In this document: positions 25,946 to 36,793 of the stretch, in pieces
Numbering within the stretch: the first letter of the stretch is position 1
Layout of the letters: each line of letters starts with the position of its first letter
DNA from: Polyodon spathula
Taxonomy: Eukaryota; Chordata; Actinopteri; Acipenseriformes; Polyodontidae
Reading direction: 5' to 3'
Length of the DNA stretch: 64,000 bases
Assembly (NCBI RefSeq): GCF_017654505.1
Contig: NC_054540.1
Location: forward strand, 42,100,554 to 42,164,553
Made by a program: the position numbers and the translations under genes
The notes under the pieces: model-generated
Told to the model about the DNA's origin: nothing
The model's database searches: none
What the model saw: the letters and a program-made list of their open reading frames with translations, nothing else

Positions 25946-26394
25946 TTTATTAGTTTTAATGTGAAAACAGTAATAGTGATAGAAAGCACTATATTCAAAT
26001 ACACACCCTATTTTTAATCTATGTCCAGGTTCTGAACTTTGGAAATCTGGCCCCTCTATATTTAGAAACTGATATTAATCTATACAGCTGGTTAAGGCAG
26101 TCCAAGACTAGTGCTAACTGGATGCTTTGACACCAGCCACAGATTAAATGAATACACAGAGTACATCACAATTTTGGTTTTCTATTTGTGTAACACTACT
26201 TTAAATGTATTTTTGGAAGTACAAATACAGACCCATTTTATGATAACAGATACTGTTGATAAATACAGTAAGCTTTAAACAAATCCTGTTCAGAGAACCA
26301 GCACTCCAGTACTGTACCCTGCACATGGTCATAATGGTGGGTTCACAGCACCAATTAAAAAATGTTGATTTTTATAAAATAGATCTTAGCAGCC
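25365..26394. other. no gene; TTG microsatellite
   Basis: Non-coding, with a TTG repeat at about 25915-25946. Confidence 0.5.
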
Positions 26395-27172
26395 TTCCTC
26401 AGAACTAAAAATTGAAGCAAGAAATGTGGGGGTCATTTTGATCCTGTTCTATCATTTGAGTCCCATATTAGAAAAATGACTAAAGCATATTTTCTTCGTT
26501 TGAGATATATAGCTAAACTTAGATCTATTATTTCTGTATCTGTGGTGAGAGGCTAATGCATGCCTTTGGTTCATCAAGAATCCCTTTTTTTCCGGGATTC
26601 CAAAGTATTTTATGTCTCACTTGCAGCTTATTCAGAATGCTGCTGCAAGAATTCTAACTAAAACCAGAAAAGGTGAACATATTACTCTTGTCTTGGCCTC
26701 ATTACACTGGCTTCATGTGCAGGTTCAAATTGATTTTAAAATTTTATTTTTAACTTTAATGGATTAGCACCCAGTTATTTACAAGAGCTGTTGATCCCAT
26801 GCATTCCTAAGTGTAATCTTAGATCTCAGGATGCAGGGCACTTGGTTATTCCAAGGGTATATACTAATAGTGTGGGAGAAAGGGCCTTTTCTTATAAAGC
26901 TCCTACATTATGGAACGCTCTGCCCTTTTTTGTCAGAGAAGCTACGAGTATTGTTGTTTTTAAATCAAGATTGAAGACTTATTTATATACACAGGCCTTT
27001 TTATTATAGTCTTTTTTTTTTTAAATATACATGATTGGAAATGTATTTATTTTTGTATTTTTACTATAATCTTTTTTATGCTATTTTAATGTTTTATTAT
27101 GGTGTGTATTATGTTTTCTATAAGGCACCTTTGGTTCTATGACATAGTGCTATATAAATGAAATTAAAAAAA
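26395..27172 (+). mobile_element. L2-clade LINE fragment, C-terminal part
   Basis: Several frames together show the C-terminal region of an L2-type reverse-transcriptase ORF. VIFDPVLSFESHI near 26430 is followed by stops and frameshifts. Then 26791-27009 reads RSQDAGHLVIPRV, GERAFSYKAPTLWNALP and a final FKSRLKTYLYTQAF. The ORF is followed by a tail with AAGGCACCTTTGG and GCTATATAAATGAAATT, the usual L2 3' end. The copy is badly decayed. The reverse-transcriptase catalytic core lies upstream and is absent. Confidence 0.85.
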
Positions 27173-28032
27173 GTAAAATAAATTGCAATTAGCAAAAAGG
27201 GAAGTCAATGGCAATCTGATCTGTGCTGAAAACCCCAGTAATCACAGTGTCTGCGCAGGGTGTGACTTTAGAGTACATCACCATTCCATCTGATTGCAGT
27301 GCTTGGCCCACTGTTAGGCAACACCATAAAATCAAAGACTGTTAGAACCACTATTAGAAAGTTATTTATTTTTTTATTTATTATCACTAAAGGCCAAAAT
27401 TAGACATTGACTGTTCGTCCACAAAAAGATTGTAGGTCATTTTCAGATTCATAAGGTTGATTTGTAATTGACATATATAAAATGTGAATTCTTGCACTGC
27501 TATTTTCACAGTAGCTTTAACCTGTTAGTCAGAGCTGCCCCTTAGCTTTGCAAAGAGTACCTCATTCTATTGAGGTCCTGCAGGCTCTCCCAGGTGAGGC
27601 TGTCAAAGCTGAATTGCAAGTGGACATGAAACCCTAATGCAGATTGAAACCTAAACCTTTCTGAGTGTAAGGGTTCTGCTTTGAAAGATAGCGTTATTCT
27701 GCTGCACCACCTACATCAGAATTTGAGCTGTATGATATCTGCACAAGTAAGTGTTGGTTCAGTAGCATACAAGGGGAAATCAAGGAGTTCCAAAAGAGTC
27801 ATCTAAAGATAAAATCGTGGAAAGAAAAAAAAAGAAATAATACTAGTATCCAATAGTATTCAAACGGTATATTATCTTCGAGTCCGAATGACAGCCATCA
27901 ATGGACCGAAGTCAAAACAAAGGGGAAAAAACACTCTAGGCGCATAATGCAAACGGTTAAGTCAGACAGCCGATGTGTGACATCATGTTCTCCTGACGAC
28001 GTACTCGACCAAATCGCAACCTGAATCAGAGC
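27173..28032. other. no gene recognised
   Basis: Non-coding sequence without recognisable features. Confidence 0.5.
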
Positions 28033-28500
28033 AGGGGATTTGAATCAGAAGCTTGAGGAAAGCCAGGAGGAATGATGCTGCTGTTCGAATCAGAAGCTTG
28101 AGGAAAGCCAGGAGGAATGATGCTGCTGGTAATAAAGGGGGTGAGAAGGGATAGGGTGGGAATGATGCTTTTGGTAATAAAGGGGGTGAGAAGGGTTAGG
28201 GTGGGAATGATGCTGCTGGTAATAAAGGGGGTGAGAAGGGTTAGGGTAGGAATGATGCTGCTGGTAATAAAGGGGGTGAGAAGGGATAGGGTGGGAATGA
28301 TGCTGCTGTTATAAAGGGGGTGAGAATGGATAGGGTGGGAATGATGCTGCTGGTAATAAAGGGGGTGAGAAGGGTTAGGGTAGGAATGATGCTGCTGTTA
28401 TAAAGGGGGTGAGAAGGGTTAGGGTGGGAGGAAAGATGCTGCTTTACAAAGGGGATGAGAAAGCATTGGATGATGCACTGGGTAAATCAGAAGTGTGAAG
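28033..28500. repeat. 45-bp minisatellite
   Basis: About eight units of roughly 45 bp begin with GAATGATGCTGCTG at 28115, 28160, 28205, 28250, 28295, 28339 and 28384, with a degraded one near 28430. Each carries GGTAATAAAGGGGGTGAGAA and a purine-rich GGGTTAGGGT or GGGATAGGGT. A roughly 54-bp duplication (GAATCAGAAGCTTGAGG) precedes the array. Because 45 is a multiple of three, a spurious 65-codon frame stays open across it. Confidence 0.95.
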
Positions 28501-28796
28501 GCAGCCGAGAGGAATGCTGCTGTTGTTAATAAAAGGGGGTTGGAGAAGACACTGGATGATTCACTGTGATCAGCACACTGGAACTCTCCACGCTACTGGA
28601 ATCTGGGCTTCAGCCCAAAGCAATCAATCAGGTCCTTGCATTAGGGCAAGGGCTCTTAATAATCAAACTTAGCTCTAAGAGGTTCCAGCTCTAATTGGCT
28701 TTGCTTGACACTACCCACTATAGGCTTGGAGGACTAATAGAATAGACAACATGAAAAGGGATATGTTTGTTTTACTGCAATCCAGGAATATACAGC

Positions 28797-29018
28797 TGTG
28801 ATAGAGAGAGAAAGGATCGATGCTGTAAATCTCCCTCCCGATTAGAAAGGGTGCTGTGTAAGGGGGGAAGGTAAGCTGTCTCCTAGAGCTGCCAACTCTG
28901 TGGTAGGTGGAAACCGGAAGGTGTTGTTGTTTTGTTATTATTTTTGTTATCATTAAAACAAGCACTGTTTTGGGAGAAAGATTGTGTGGACCTACTTCAT
29001 TCACTGTACCTGACCACA
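28797..29018 (+). repeat. 5' LTR of Gmr1-like element 1, internally deleted
   Basis: It starts TGTGATAGAG and ends CTGACCACA, matching both ends of the 3' LTR. At about 28922 it jumps from sequence equal to 33306 to sequence equal to about 33788. It therefore lacks some 480 bp of the LTR middle, including the CACAG repeat and the likely promoter. At 222 bp, against 704 bp for the partner, it is probably not transcriptionally competent. Confidence 0.93.
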
Positions 29019-29020
29019 CT

Positions 29021-29040
29021 TGGTGTCAAGAAGAGGGATT
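29021..29040 (+). promoter_or_regulatory. primer binding site, tRNA-Leu type
   Basis: TGGTGTCAAGAAGAGGGATT lies two bases after the 5' LTR. It is close to the complement of a vertebrate leucine tRNA 3' end, with about three mismatches. This would prime minus-strand cDNA synthesis. Confidence 0.75.
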
Positions 29041-29043
29041 ATA

Positions 29044-29990
29044 ATGGACCCAACCTCATTGGCAGCGCTGTTGGAGGCGCAGGAGCGGAGGCATCAACAA
29101 TCATTGACGGCCATGATGGAGAGGATGCATGGCTTGTTCCTGGAGGCCAATCGAGGGAGGGAACCAGCGGTTCAACCAGCAGTACCCTTACTAAGGGTAA
29201 GGGTAGTGAAGATGTCACTGGAGGATGACCCCGAGGCTTACTTGGTTGCCTTTGAAAGGCAGGCAACAGCAGCTCAGTGGCCTCGGGAGTGGTGGGCTAC
29301 CCAGTTGGGCCCAAATTAGATCGGAGAGGCCCAGGCAGCCTATCAAGCCCTGACACATGAGCAAGCCCTGGTGTACAACCAGGTGAAGCAGCCATTCTCC
29401 AGTGGCTTGACATCACAGAGGAGACACACCGCCGCCGGTTCCGGGAGTACCAGCGACCCCCAGGACTGCGACCCTGCGTGGTGGCCCAGCAACTAGTGGA
29501 TCATGTGACCCGGTGGCTCTGCCCCGGCACCAACAATGCAGAGAAGATCACTGAGCTGATTGTTACAGAGCAGTTTTTGAAGATGCTGGAGCCGGACACC
29601 CAGAACTGGGTCACCAGGCATCGACCCACCACGCTAGAGGCAGCAGTCTGATTGGCTGAGGGGTATGAGGATGCGTCGTCATCGGCTCCCATGGCAGTTA
29701 CCCCCGCTCCTCCCTCCAACCGACCCCGGATGGTGAATCCAAGGACAGGACCCCCACAGCACTTCACCCCCTCCCCCCACGGGTTTCCTTCTCATCAACA
29801 CCCCACGGGCGGCCTTCCTCCAAACCCAATGGAGGGTGAGGTCGACCCCCAGCGGGGTGAGAGCAGAGAACCCCTCCTCACTGCCAAATTGGCAGCGGGA
29901 CATACAAGCTCCGTGGGCGCCCTTTCACCCCACGTGCTACCGGTGCCATGAGGTTGGCCACCTCGCGCGGAATTGTCCGGCGGCGATGGA
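29044..29990 (+). pseudogene. gag of Gmr1-like element 1 (broken)
   Basis: The ATG at 29044 opens a gag frame (MDPTSLAALLEAQER). It passes through DDPEAYLVAFERQ into a capsid region that stops at a TAG (29317-29319). The family sequence continues across other frames: a RRRFREYQ block near 29430, then ELIVTEQFLKMLEP near 29556, which resembles a SCAN-like capsid fold. A TGA near 29650 is another break. A CCHC zinc knuckle (C-x2-C-x4-H-x4-C, CYRCHEVGHLARNC) lies at 29935-29976. Gag would form the virus-like particle and bind RNA. At least one nonsense codon and more than one frameshift inactivate it. Confidence 0.85.
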
Positions 29991-30019
29991 ATGTGGTGCA
30001 GCCTCCCATTACTTACCAA

Positions 30020-30330
30020 CAGCATCAGGTAAGTCCGGGGGTAATGATTGGATGGGGCCTTGCATTGTTGATGTATGGGTTGGTGATGTGAGTACCCACG
30101 CGTTAATGGACTCAGGATGTGGGCAGAATTTAATTGAAGAAGCTCTGTTGGCGGGGGTACCTTGGTGGTCACGCAGGGTGGTGGTCATTTCCTGTATTCA
30201 CGGGGATAACAAGGATTACCCCCTCACTAAATTAGATGTGACGATTGGATGTCATACCCGCCGCGTAATCGTGGCAGTGGCTGCAAAGTTGCCATATCCA
30301 GTTATTTTAGGTCTCCGGTAAGACCATGGG
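30020..30330 (+). pseudogene. retropepsin-like protease of element 1 (broken)
   Basis: Downstream of the zinc knuckle the frame reads ALMDSGCGQNLIEE, with the aspartic protease active-site triad DSG at 30109-30117. The C-terminal PYPVILGL resembles the second conserved retropepsin block, but a stop at 30319-30321 ends the frame there. The protease would process Gag-Pol. The following 30330-30700 is a lysine-rich linker split over several frames, comparable to the linker before integrase in element 2. Confidence 0.75.
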
Positions 30331-30705
30331 AGCAGCGGGGAAAACTATTGGGGAAAATATTTCCACTGCAAGCTGATTTGTTCTATTCCCGGTTTCGCCC
30401 AAAAAAAAAACAAAAAAAGAGCGAAGGGTCGAAAAATGTGAAGGAATGTCAATGAGACAAGGTTGGGTTTTGGTAGGGGAAACTTCAGAGTCTGTTAAAT
30501 GTAAGGGAAAGGGAATTGGGACTCAGTGCGACCTGCGGGGGCGGGTTACTGAGGTCTCCAGTGCTGAAGCTACTGTAGCTCTGCTCGATATCCCGAAGTT
30601 CTGGGACCGAGATGTGGACCTAGCGTTGGAACAAAAAAATGATCCTTCGCTGGCACACATCTGGGGGCAGGTTCGGTCTATCGAGGGGAAGGATGTAGAG
30701 GGTAA

Positions 30706-31600
30706 TATTGGATGGGAGTCTATAGTGAGGTGATGCGATATGTAGCGGAGTGTCCGGAATGTCAGCAAGTAGCGCCGGGACGGGTTCGCCCGGCCCTGCT
30801 GGTCCCACTGCCCCTGATCTCAGTTCCCTTTGAACGCATTGCTATGGACATAGTGGGTCCATTGAGCCAGTCTGACTCTGGATACATGCATATTTTGGTA
30901 GTGGTGGACTACGCGACCAGATATCCAGAGCCAGTACCACTGAGATCCAGTAGTGCCGCAGCAGTTGCTCGAGAGCTAGTACAAATTATAACAAGAGTAG
31001 GGATTCCAAAAGAAATCCTCACTGATCACGGAACAAACTTCTTGTCACAATGTTTGAAAGAATTGTATAAATTGTTGCAAATTAAGTCCATTCAAACCTC
31101 TGTTTATCACCCGCAGACAGACGGTTTGGTGGAACGTTTTAATCAGACTTTAAAACAGACGCTGAAGTGGTTTGTCACCCAAGAGCAGAAACATTGGGCT
31201 AAACTCCTCCCCTACCTAATGTTTGCAGTGAGAGAGATGCCTCAGAGCTCGACCAGGTTCTGTCCCTTTGAGCTGCTGTATGGGAGGCAACCACGGGACA
31301 TTCTTCATCTTGTGAAAGAAGGATGGGAGGAGCAAACAAAAACTTCCAAAAACATAGTCAAATACGTAATCCTGTTAAGAGACCGCCTGGAATTGGTTGG
31401 CCGTTTGGCACAAGAAAACTAGCTCAGCATCGCCAAGAGCAGCAGTATAACAAACAAGCAAGAATTCGAACTTTTCGGCCAGGTGATAAAGTACTGCTGC
31501 TACTTCCTTCATTGGAGTCTAAGTTGTATGCAAAATGACAGGGGCCATATGAGGTGATACAGGGAATTGGTAATGTGAATTATGAAATTAAACAACCCAA
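30706..31600 (+). pseudogene. integrase of Gmr1-like element 1, N-terminally deleted
   Basis: The frame from about 30706 reads GVYSEVMRYVAECPECQQ. This holds only the two cysteines of the HHCC zinc-binding domain. The histidine half, present in element 2, is missing through a deletion at about 30700. The DDE core is readable: MDIVGP, ILTDHGTNF and DGLVERFN supply the three acidic residues. A frameshift near 31400 and a TGA at about 31536 interrupt the C-terminal DNA-binding region (RTFRPGDKVLLLLP, then QGPYEV and YHINLLKPW). The enzyme would insert cDNA at new sites. It lies upstream of reverse transcriptase, the diagnostic Gmr1 arrangement. Confidence 0.9.
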
Positions 31601-31634
31601 TCGCTGAAATAAGACAGAAATTTATCACATTAAC

Positions 31635-33228
31635 TTGCTAAAACCCTGGAACGAAAGGGAGGCCCTGTTTATAGCTGGCGACAGTTTAGAAGAGGATTTT
31701 GGTCCCACTGTCAATCCATTAGCTACAACTAACATTCCGATGGGAGAACAGTTACTTCCAGATCAGAAACGTGAGCTCTTCCAGTTGGTGGAAAGGTTTA
31801 GTGATGTTTTTTCTGATTTGCCCGGCAGAACTAATGTTATTTCTTATGCTATTGTTACTCCACCAGGTTTCAGGGTCCGAGAGAGACCGTACCGGATCCC
31901 GAAAAGTCGCAGGGGTCCCGTTCGCAAGGAGGTGGAGGATATGCTTGGGCTTGGAGTCACTGAACCTTCCCGGAGCGAGTGGTGCAGTCCTATCGTGATG
32001 GTGGGCAAAAAGGACGGCTCCACTCGGTTCTGTGTGGATTTCCAGAAGGTTAATGCCATCTCTAAGTTTGATGCATATCCAATGCCCCAAGTGGATGAGC
32101 TCCTCGACCGACTGGGTAAGGCGCAGTTAATTTCGACTTTGGATCTGATGAAGGGATACTGGCAGATTCCATTCACTCAGAGCTCAAAAGAGAAAACTGC
32201 TTTCTCTACCCCAGATGGCTTGTTCCATGCCCTTCGGGCTGCATGGAGCTCCCGCCACCTTTCAGAGACTGAGGGACCAGGTCTTGGCTCCTCATCATCA
32301 GTACGCAGCTGCATACATCGATGATGTAGTGATTTTTAGCTCCACCTGGAAGCAGCATATTATTAGGCTTTCAGCCGTCCTACAGTCTCTAAGGGAGGTC
32401 GGGCTAACAGCCAAGCTGGGCAAGTGTGCATTTGGCAAACAAGAGACCCAATATCTTGGCTACAATATGGGTAATGGCCGGGTAAAGCCTATTGCCTCCA
32501 AAGTCCAGGCACTGGTTGAGACGGCAATCCCAAAAACCAAGTCACAGGTGAGATCCCTATTGGGGTTAGCCGGCTATTATCGCCGTTTTATCCCCGCGTA
32601 TACAACCTTAGTCAACCCCCTGGTCGATCTCACCCGAAAGGCTGCTCCAAAATTTGTTAAATGGACAGGGCAGTGTCAGGAAGCATTTGACATGATTAAG
32701 AAGCGACTCTGTCAAGCGCCCGCTCTGATTTCACCAGATTTCAGCAAAGAGTTCATCCTTCAGACTGATGCCTCCTACATTGGTCTGGGGACGGTCCTGT
32801 CCCAACAAGTTGATGGAGTGGAAAACCCTATCATTTATTTGAGCAAAATAATGGCTCCTAGGGAAATTAACTACTCCGTCATTGAGAAGGAGTGTTTAGC
32901 CATCAAATGGGCTACTCACACTCTTCACTATTACTTGATGGGGTGTTCTTTCTCTCTTGTCACTGATCATGCTCCTTTAAGGTGGTTACACACTATGAAG
33001 GACAATGACGCTCGGATAACTCAGTGTTATCTAGCGCTGCAACCCTTCCACTATACTGTGAAACATCGTGCGGGTAAGGAGCATCAAAATGCAGATTTTT
33101 TTTCAAGGGAGGGGGGACGATTGGGGAATGTAGAGTTGGCTGAGTGTTCCTTCGGCATCACTCTGAGGGGGGTAAGATATGTGATAGAGAGAGAACAGAT
33201 CAATGCTGTAAATCTCCCTCCCGATTAG
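31635..33228 (+). pseudogene. reverse transcriptase and RNase H of element 1 (broken)
   Basis: The first frame (to about 32218) carries a linker, then the start of reverse transcriptase: RERPYRIPKS, DGSTRFCVDFQKVN and LDLMKGYWQIPF, which holds the first catalytic aspartate. A small deletion shifts the frame near 32219. The second frame (32215-33228) continues with MPFGLHGAPATFQR and the catalytic box AAYIDDVVIF. It then shows LGLAGYYRRFIP, and RNase H from about 32740 (ILQTDASYIGLGTVLS, EKECLAIKWA, VTDHAPL). The tail HQNADFFSREGG is the usual RNase H end. Apart from the one frameshift this region is well preserved. Confidence 0.92.
33163..33179 (+). promoter_or_regulatory. polypurine tract of element 1
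   Basis: The purine run GAGGGGGGTAAGATA immediately precedes the 3' LTR. It would prime plus-strand DNA synthesis. Confidence 0.8.
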
Positions 33229-33883
33229 AAAGGGCACTGTGTAAGGGGGAAGATAAGCTGCCTCCTAGAGCTGCCACCTCGGTGGTAGGTGGAAACCGGA
33301 AGGTGACCATATTAGGAGGGGCGTGTAGCTACAAGTATTCAGGACGATTCCATTGCAGTCAGCTGCGGGGCAGCCCTCTATTAGGGAAACCATGGCAACG
33401 CGGTGACTGTGGGGAGGAGTTTGCTGGGTACAAAGGGGAGCAGCTACGTCAAAAATCCCCTTACGCTGATAATGAAAATAGACAGCTGGAGCCTGTATTG
33501 CTTTGTTTTTGGGATTACGTGTGTTTTGTGTTGCAGAGGAGGAGCGAGCCGCGGACCGGTAAAACACAGAGCACGTCCCTGCACAGCACAGCACAGCACA
33601 GCACAGCACAGCACAGCACCGTACCGTACCACTCACGGCACCATGCTTCTCAGCACCAAGAGCACTGCGTGCACGGAGAATGTGGGGACAGACAAAGTCC
33701 CGTTTTTGTTTACTTTTTATTTTCAACTAAGAAGAGCTGCTGCGTGCCCCCCAATGCCATTGCTGGTAAAGGGGTGGACTTATTTGTGTTGTTGTTTTGT
33801 TATTATTTTTGTTATCATTAAAACAAGCACTGTTTTGGGAGAAAGATTGTGTGGACCTGCTTCATTCACTGCACCTGACCACA
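33180..33883 (+). repeat. 3' LTR of Gmr1-like element 1
   Basis: A 704-bp LTR from TGTGATAG to TGACCACA. It contains a CACAG pentanucleotide array (about 33579-33616) missing from the shortened 5' LTR. Frames open across this array on both strands are artefacts of the repeat. Confidence 0.93.
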
Positions 33884-33888
33884 ACAGC

Positions 33889-35239
33889 ATAAACCATTGA
33901 TAATTATGGTCAGTATACTATTTTTCATTTTTTATTATTTTTATCATGTACAGGTAAAAAGGGTTAAACATTTTTATTCCCACAAGTCATTGCTTTTCAT
34001 GCCTGAAATAACGATCATTTGTTTTCATAACTCTAGAAGAGTTTGTACTAGATTAATTTGGTGGCTTATTCAAACAGATGCTTAACTATGAGTCAGCTTG
34101 TGTTTTCTCACATGAAAAAAAAACAAAAACAAAACAAAAAACACCTGAGAATAAAAATACAACAAAAGGTGTTTTTAGAACACAGTCAGGCCTGTGAGTT
34201 TACAGCAAGCTGGGAGCATCTTGTAATAGTGTTGATACAAAGATACAAATATGTGTGTCCCTGTTGAGAATTCCACATTGGGAGCTGTTAGAGCTCTGTG
34301 TAACAGGCAATGCTCTGTGAGCTCTGTGTAACAGGCAATGCTCTGTGATCTACTGATAACAATTCAGACCCCTGTTGGTGAGACAAGGTTGAAAGCTCTA
34401 TGATAATCAAACTGCAGACGAGTCTGGCTCTTTCATGTAGTCACTAGCTTGTACCCAGCCTCTGCTCCTTTACATAAGAATATACCTCCCGAACTTCAGT
34501 TAATTGCAGCTATGGCAGGTCAGGTAGATATTTAGGGTGAGTTTCAATCAATCCTGGATTTAGTAAAAAACTGTGCTTATGCAGCATTATCGCAGGCAAT
34601 ACTAATAGTAAGTAACGGGTCAAATACAGTCATTCTTCTGTACTGTGTTATTGGCATGTGCTAATGTCATTTACATATTACATATAACGTCATTGTTTTA
34701 TGCTATCTGAAAGATGAAAGCTGGCTAAAAGTGAAACTCGTTCTTAAATGTATACTATATTCTTTACTTTGCTCTTATTTGAATTTGATCTTATTTTCTA
34801 CTGATTTTATTGTACTTTATAACAGCTTTTATTGTAATGTGATATTCTGTAAGGTGATACTTTGTATTGTGATATTTTGTAATAACTGTAAGTCTCCCTA
34901 GATAAGGGTGTCTACTAAAAATAAATAAATAAAATAAATAGAAACCAAAACTAACATCTATAATAACAGTGCATGGAAGTCTCTATATAATATTATTACA
35001 AATATGCAAAGCGCCTCTTCTCATGCTTGACTCCTTTGCAATGATTTCTTTCCTCCATTTAAGACCTGATGCCTTAAAATTCTAAAAGGTCTGTCATTAC
35101 CCTGTACTGGTGTCCAAAGAGTGAACTAGCCACACCAATGACTCAGAAAACATGCTGTACAGTAGAGCAGGTCAATCCCTAGAGCCGTCACAGACCAGCT
35201 CTACTTAAAACTCGACCCTGGAAGCCCCTCTGCCATGGT
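33889..35239. other. no gene; SINE-type tail and small duplication
   Basis: Non-coding. A 28-bp tandem duplication (GAGCTCTGTGTAACAGGCAA) lies at about 34290-34346. At 34884-34940, CTGTAAGTCTCCCTAGATAA then GGGTGTCTACTAAAAATAAA matches the conserved 3' tail shared by many fish SINEs (HpaI or V-SINE type). No tRNA-related head is recognisable upstream. Confidence 0.6.
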
Positions 35240-36793
35240 CCAGCTCGCGGCTTGCATTCAAGACATGGATGTCTGCCAATTTTCTTCAGCTGGACACTAG
35301 CAAATCTGAACTCCTAGTAGGATCTAAAACTTAAGAATATAGGTCAAATCTTCCTTCTATCATCTTCGAAACATATCCAAAGTCAGTCCCTACCTTTCCC
35401 TCACGGATGCAGAGATACTTTGTCATGCACTTCTCTCCTCTCGACTCAACAACTGCAACTCTTTTTATGATGGTCTCCCGGTATGCACCATAAACCGACT
35501 GCAGCTAGTTCATAATGCTGCTGACTCTTACCAGATATAAAAAGCATGAACACATCACCCACCCCATCACGATTACTTTCAAAACTCTCCTGCTCACCTA
35601 CAATACCATCAAGTACAAGTATCATCAAGTAGGTCCTGAGTACCTCCTCAACCTGCAGACCTGCCATGTCCCTGCCCACAACCTGAGGTCCTCTTACTCT
35701 GGCATGCATGTTATCCCCAAGCAAAAGTGCACCACACTTCGAGAACGCTTGTTTAACTTCATGGCTCCGACTCTTTGGAACTCTCTCCCAGCTTTGGTGC
35801 GTGATGCTCTCACTGTAGCTCGCTTTAAATCAACTCTCAAGACCCACTTGTTCTCTTTTGCTTTCCATGCTCTTTAAGCCTGATATCTGCTATTAGCTGC
35901 TGTGTTGTTGTTACTATTTCATGTATTATGCTGCTATATCATTGTGACACAGATGGCTGTGTGGTGACGTCAGGCCAGATGCAGGAACATAAACTGACAA
36001 AGTACTGTAGTGCAAAGGCGAGGTGGCACCGTGTTTATTTAAAAATAAAAGATTTGAACAAAAAAAATGCTCACAGAGCAAAATAAAATAAACAAAAACA
36101 AGTCAACACAAAATAATTGTAACTAAACAAATACAGTGCTGGAGCTTCCAGCACTCGTAGCAGTTGTTTCTACTGTCGGTTTGTTTGTTTTGTTTTTGCT
36201 TTCCTTCTTCTGTCTCTCTCACATACGTTCCTCCTCAAAACAACCCACCCGTAACACAGAGCACTGCAGGCTTTTATACAGGTGACCATCTCCCGATTAG
36301 CAACAATTAATCAATGAATTGACTCCGGAGATAGTCACCTTCTGCACAAGGTTTTTGTGTGGATGGGGCTTCCCATCCACGCTTCTAAACAATAACAAAC
36401 ACACGGCTTTGCTGTCCTATAAATATACATCAAAAATATGTAGGGGTGGGGTACCCCATTCTAATATAAACAATCATTTTCTTTAAATAATAAACAATAC
36501 ATTTTAAATCAAATAATAAAATGCAACACATATAAACAGCAGGGCTTTGCCCTGCCCCCTTTTCATGTGCAGGGCTCCTAGCCCTGTCACAATCATGTAT
36601 TATGCATTTTTCCCTATTTAATGCATTTTATGCATTGTTTTTTACTTTATATCATGTATTATGCATTTCTGTGTATTTAAAGCATTATGGATTTTGTTGT
36701 CGTTACTGCATCTTGTAAAACACTTTGTGATGGTGGTTCACTATGAAAGGCACTTTATAAACTAAAGATTAATTGATTGATTGATTGATTGAA
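35240..36793 (+). mobile_element. L2-clade LINE fragment with nested LTR
   Basis: The C-terminal L2 ORF is readable in pieces. The longest, 35515-35877, contains RSSYSGMHVIPKQK, APTLWNSLPALVRD and FKSTLKTHLFSFAF, then a stop. The 3' UTR is interrupted by a solo LTR at 35943-36591. It resumes at 36592 and ends with GTAAAACACTTTGTGATG, GAAAGGCACTTTATAAAC and TTGA repeats (about 36775-36793). Upstream frames at 35240-35510 are full of stops. The LINE is older than the LTR inserted in it. Confidence 0.85.
35943..36591 (-). mobile_element. solo LTR, 649 bp, nested in L2 LINE
   Basis: It starts TGTGACACAG and ends CCTGTCACA, with perfect 5-bp duplications ATCAT at 35938-35942 and 36592-36596. Minus orientation is inferred from similarity to the minus-strand Gypsy LTRs near 52.3 kb (the GTGCTGG and CTCCAG motifs about 180-200 bp in) and from a TATA-like GTATAAAAGCC on the minus strand near 36275. 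There is no internal region, so it is a solo LTR. Confidence 0.93.

Larger units (their letters stand above)
28797..33883 (+). mobile_element. Gmr1-like Ty3/Gypsy element, decayed
   Basis: A complete LTR retrotransposon bounded by LTRs at 28797-29018 and 33180-33883, with perfect 5-bp target duplications ACAGC (28792-28796 and 33884-33888). The internal order is gag, protease, integrase, reverse transcriptase, RNase H. Integrase before reverse transcriptase is a Ty1/Copia-like order, yet the proteins are Ty3/Gypsy-like; this combination defines Gmr1-type elements. Many stops, frameshifts and deletions show it is inactive. By eye the first 126 bases of the two LTRs differ at about nine positions plus one indel. 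Confidence 0.93.

Noticed and set aside
28117..28314. 65-codon repeat protein
   Set aside because: A 45-bp minisatellite kept in frame by its unit length.
28797..33883. Endogenous retrovirus with envelope
   Set aside because: RNase H is followed within about 60 bases by the polypurine tract and LTR, so there is no room for an envelope gene.
33265..33900. Overlapping frames after the element 1 pol region
   Set aside because: They lie in the 3' LTR and are opened by the CACAG repeat; LTRs of this group are non-coding.
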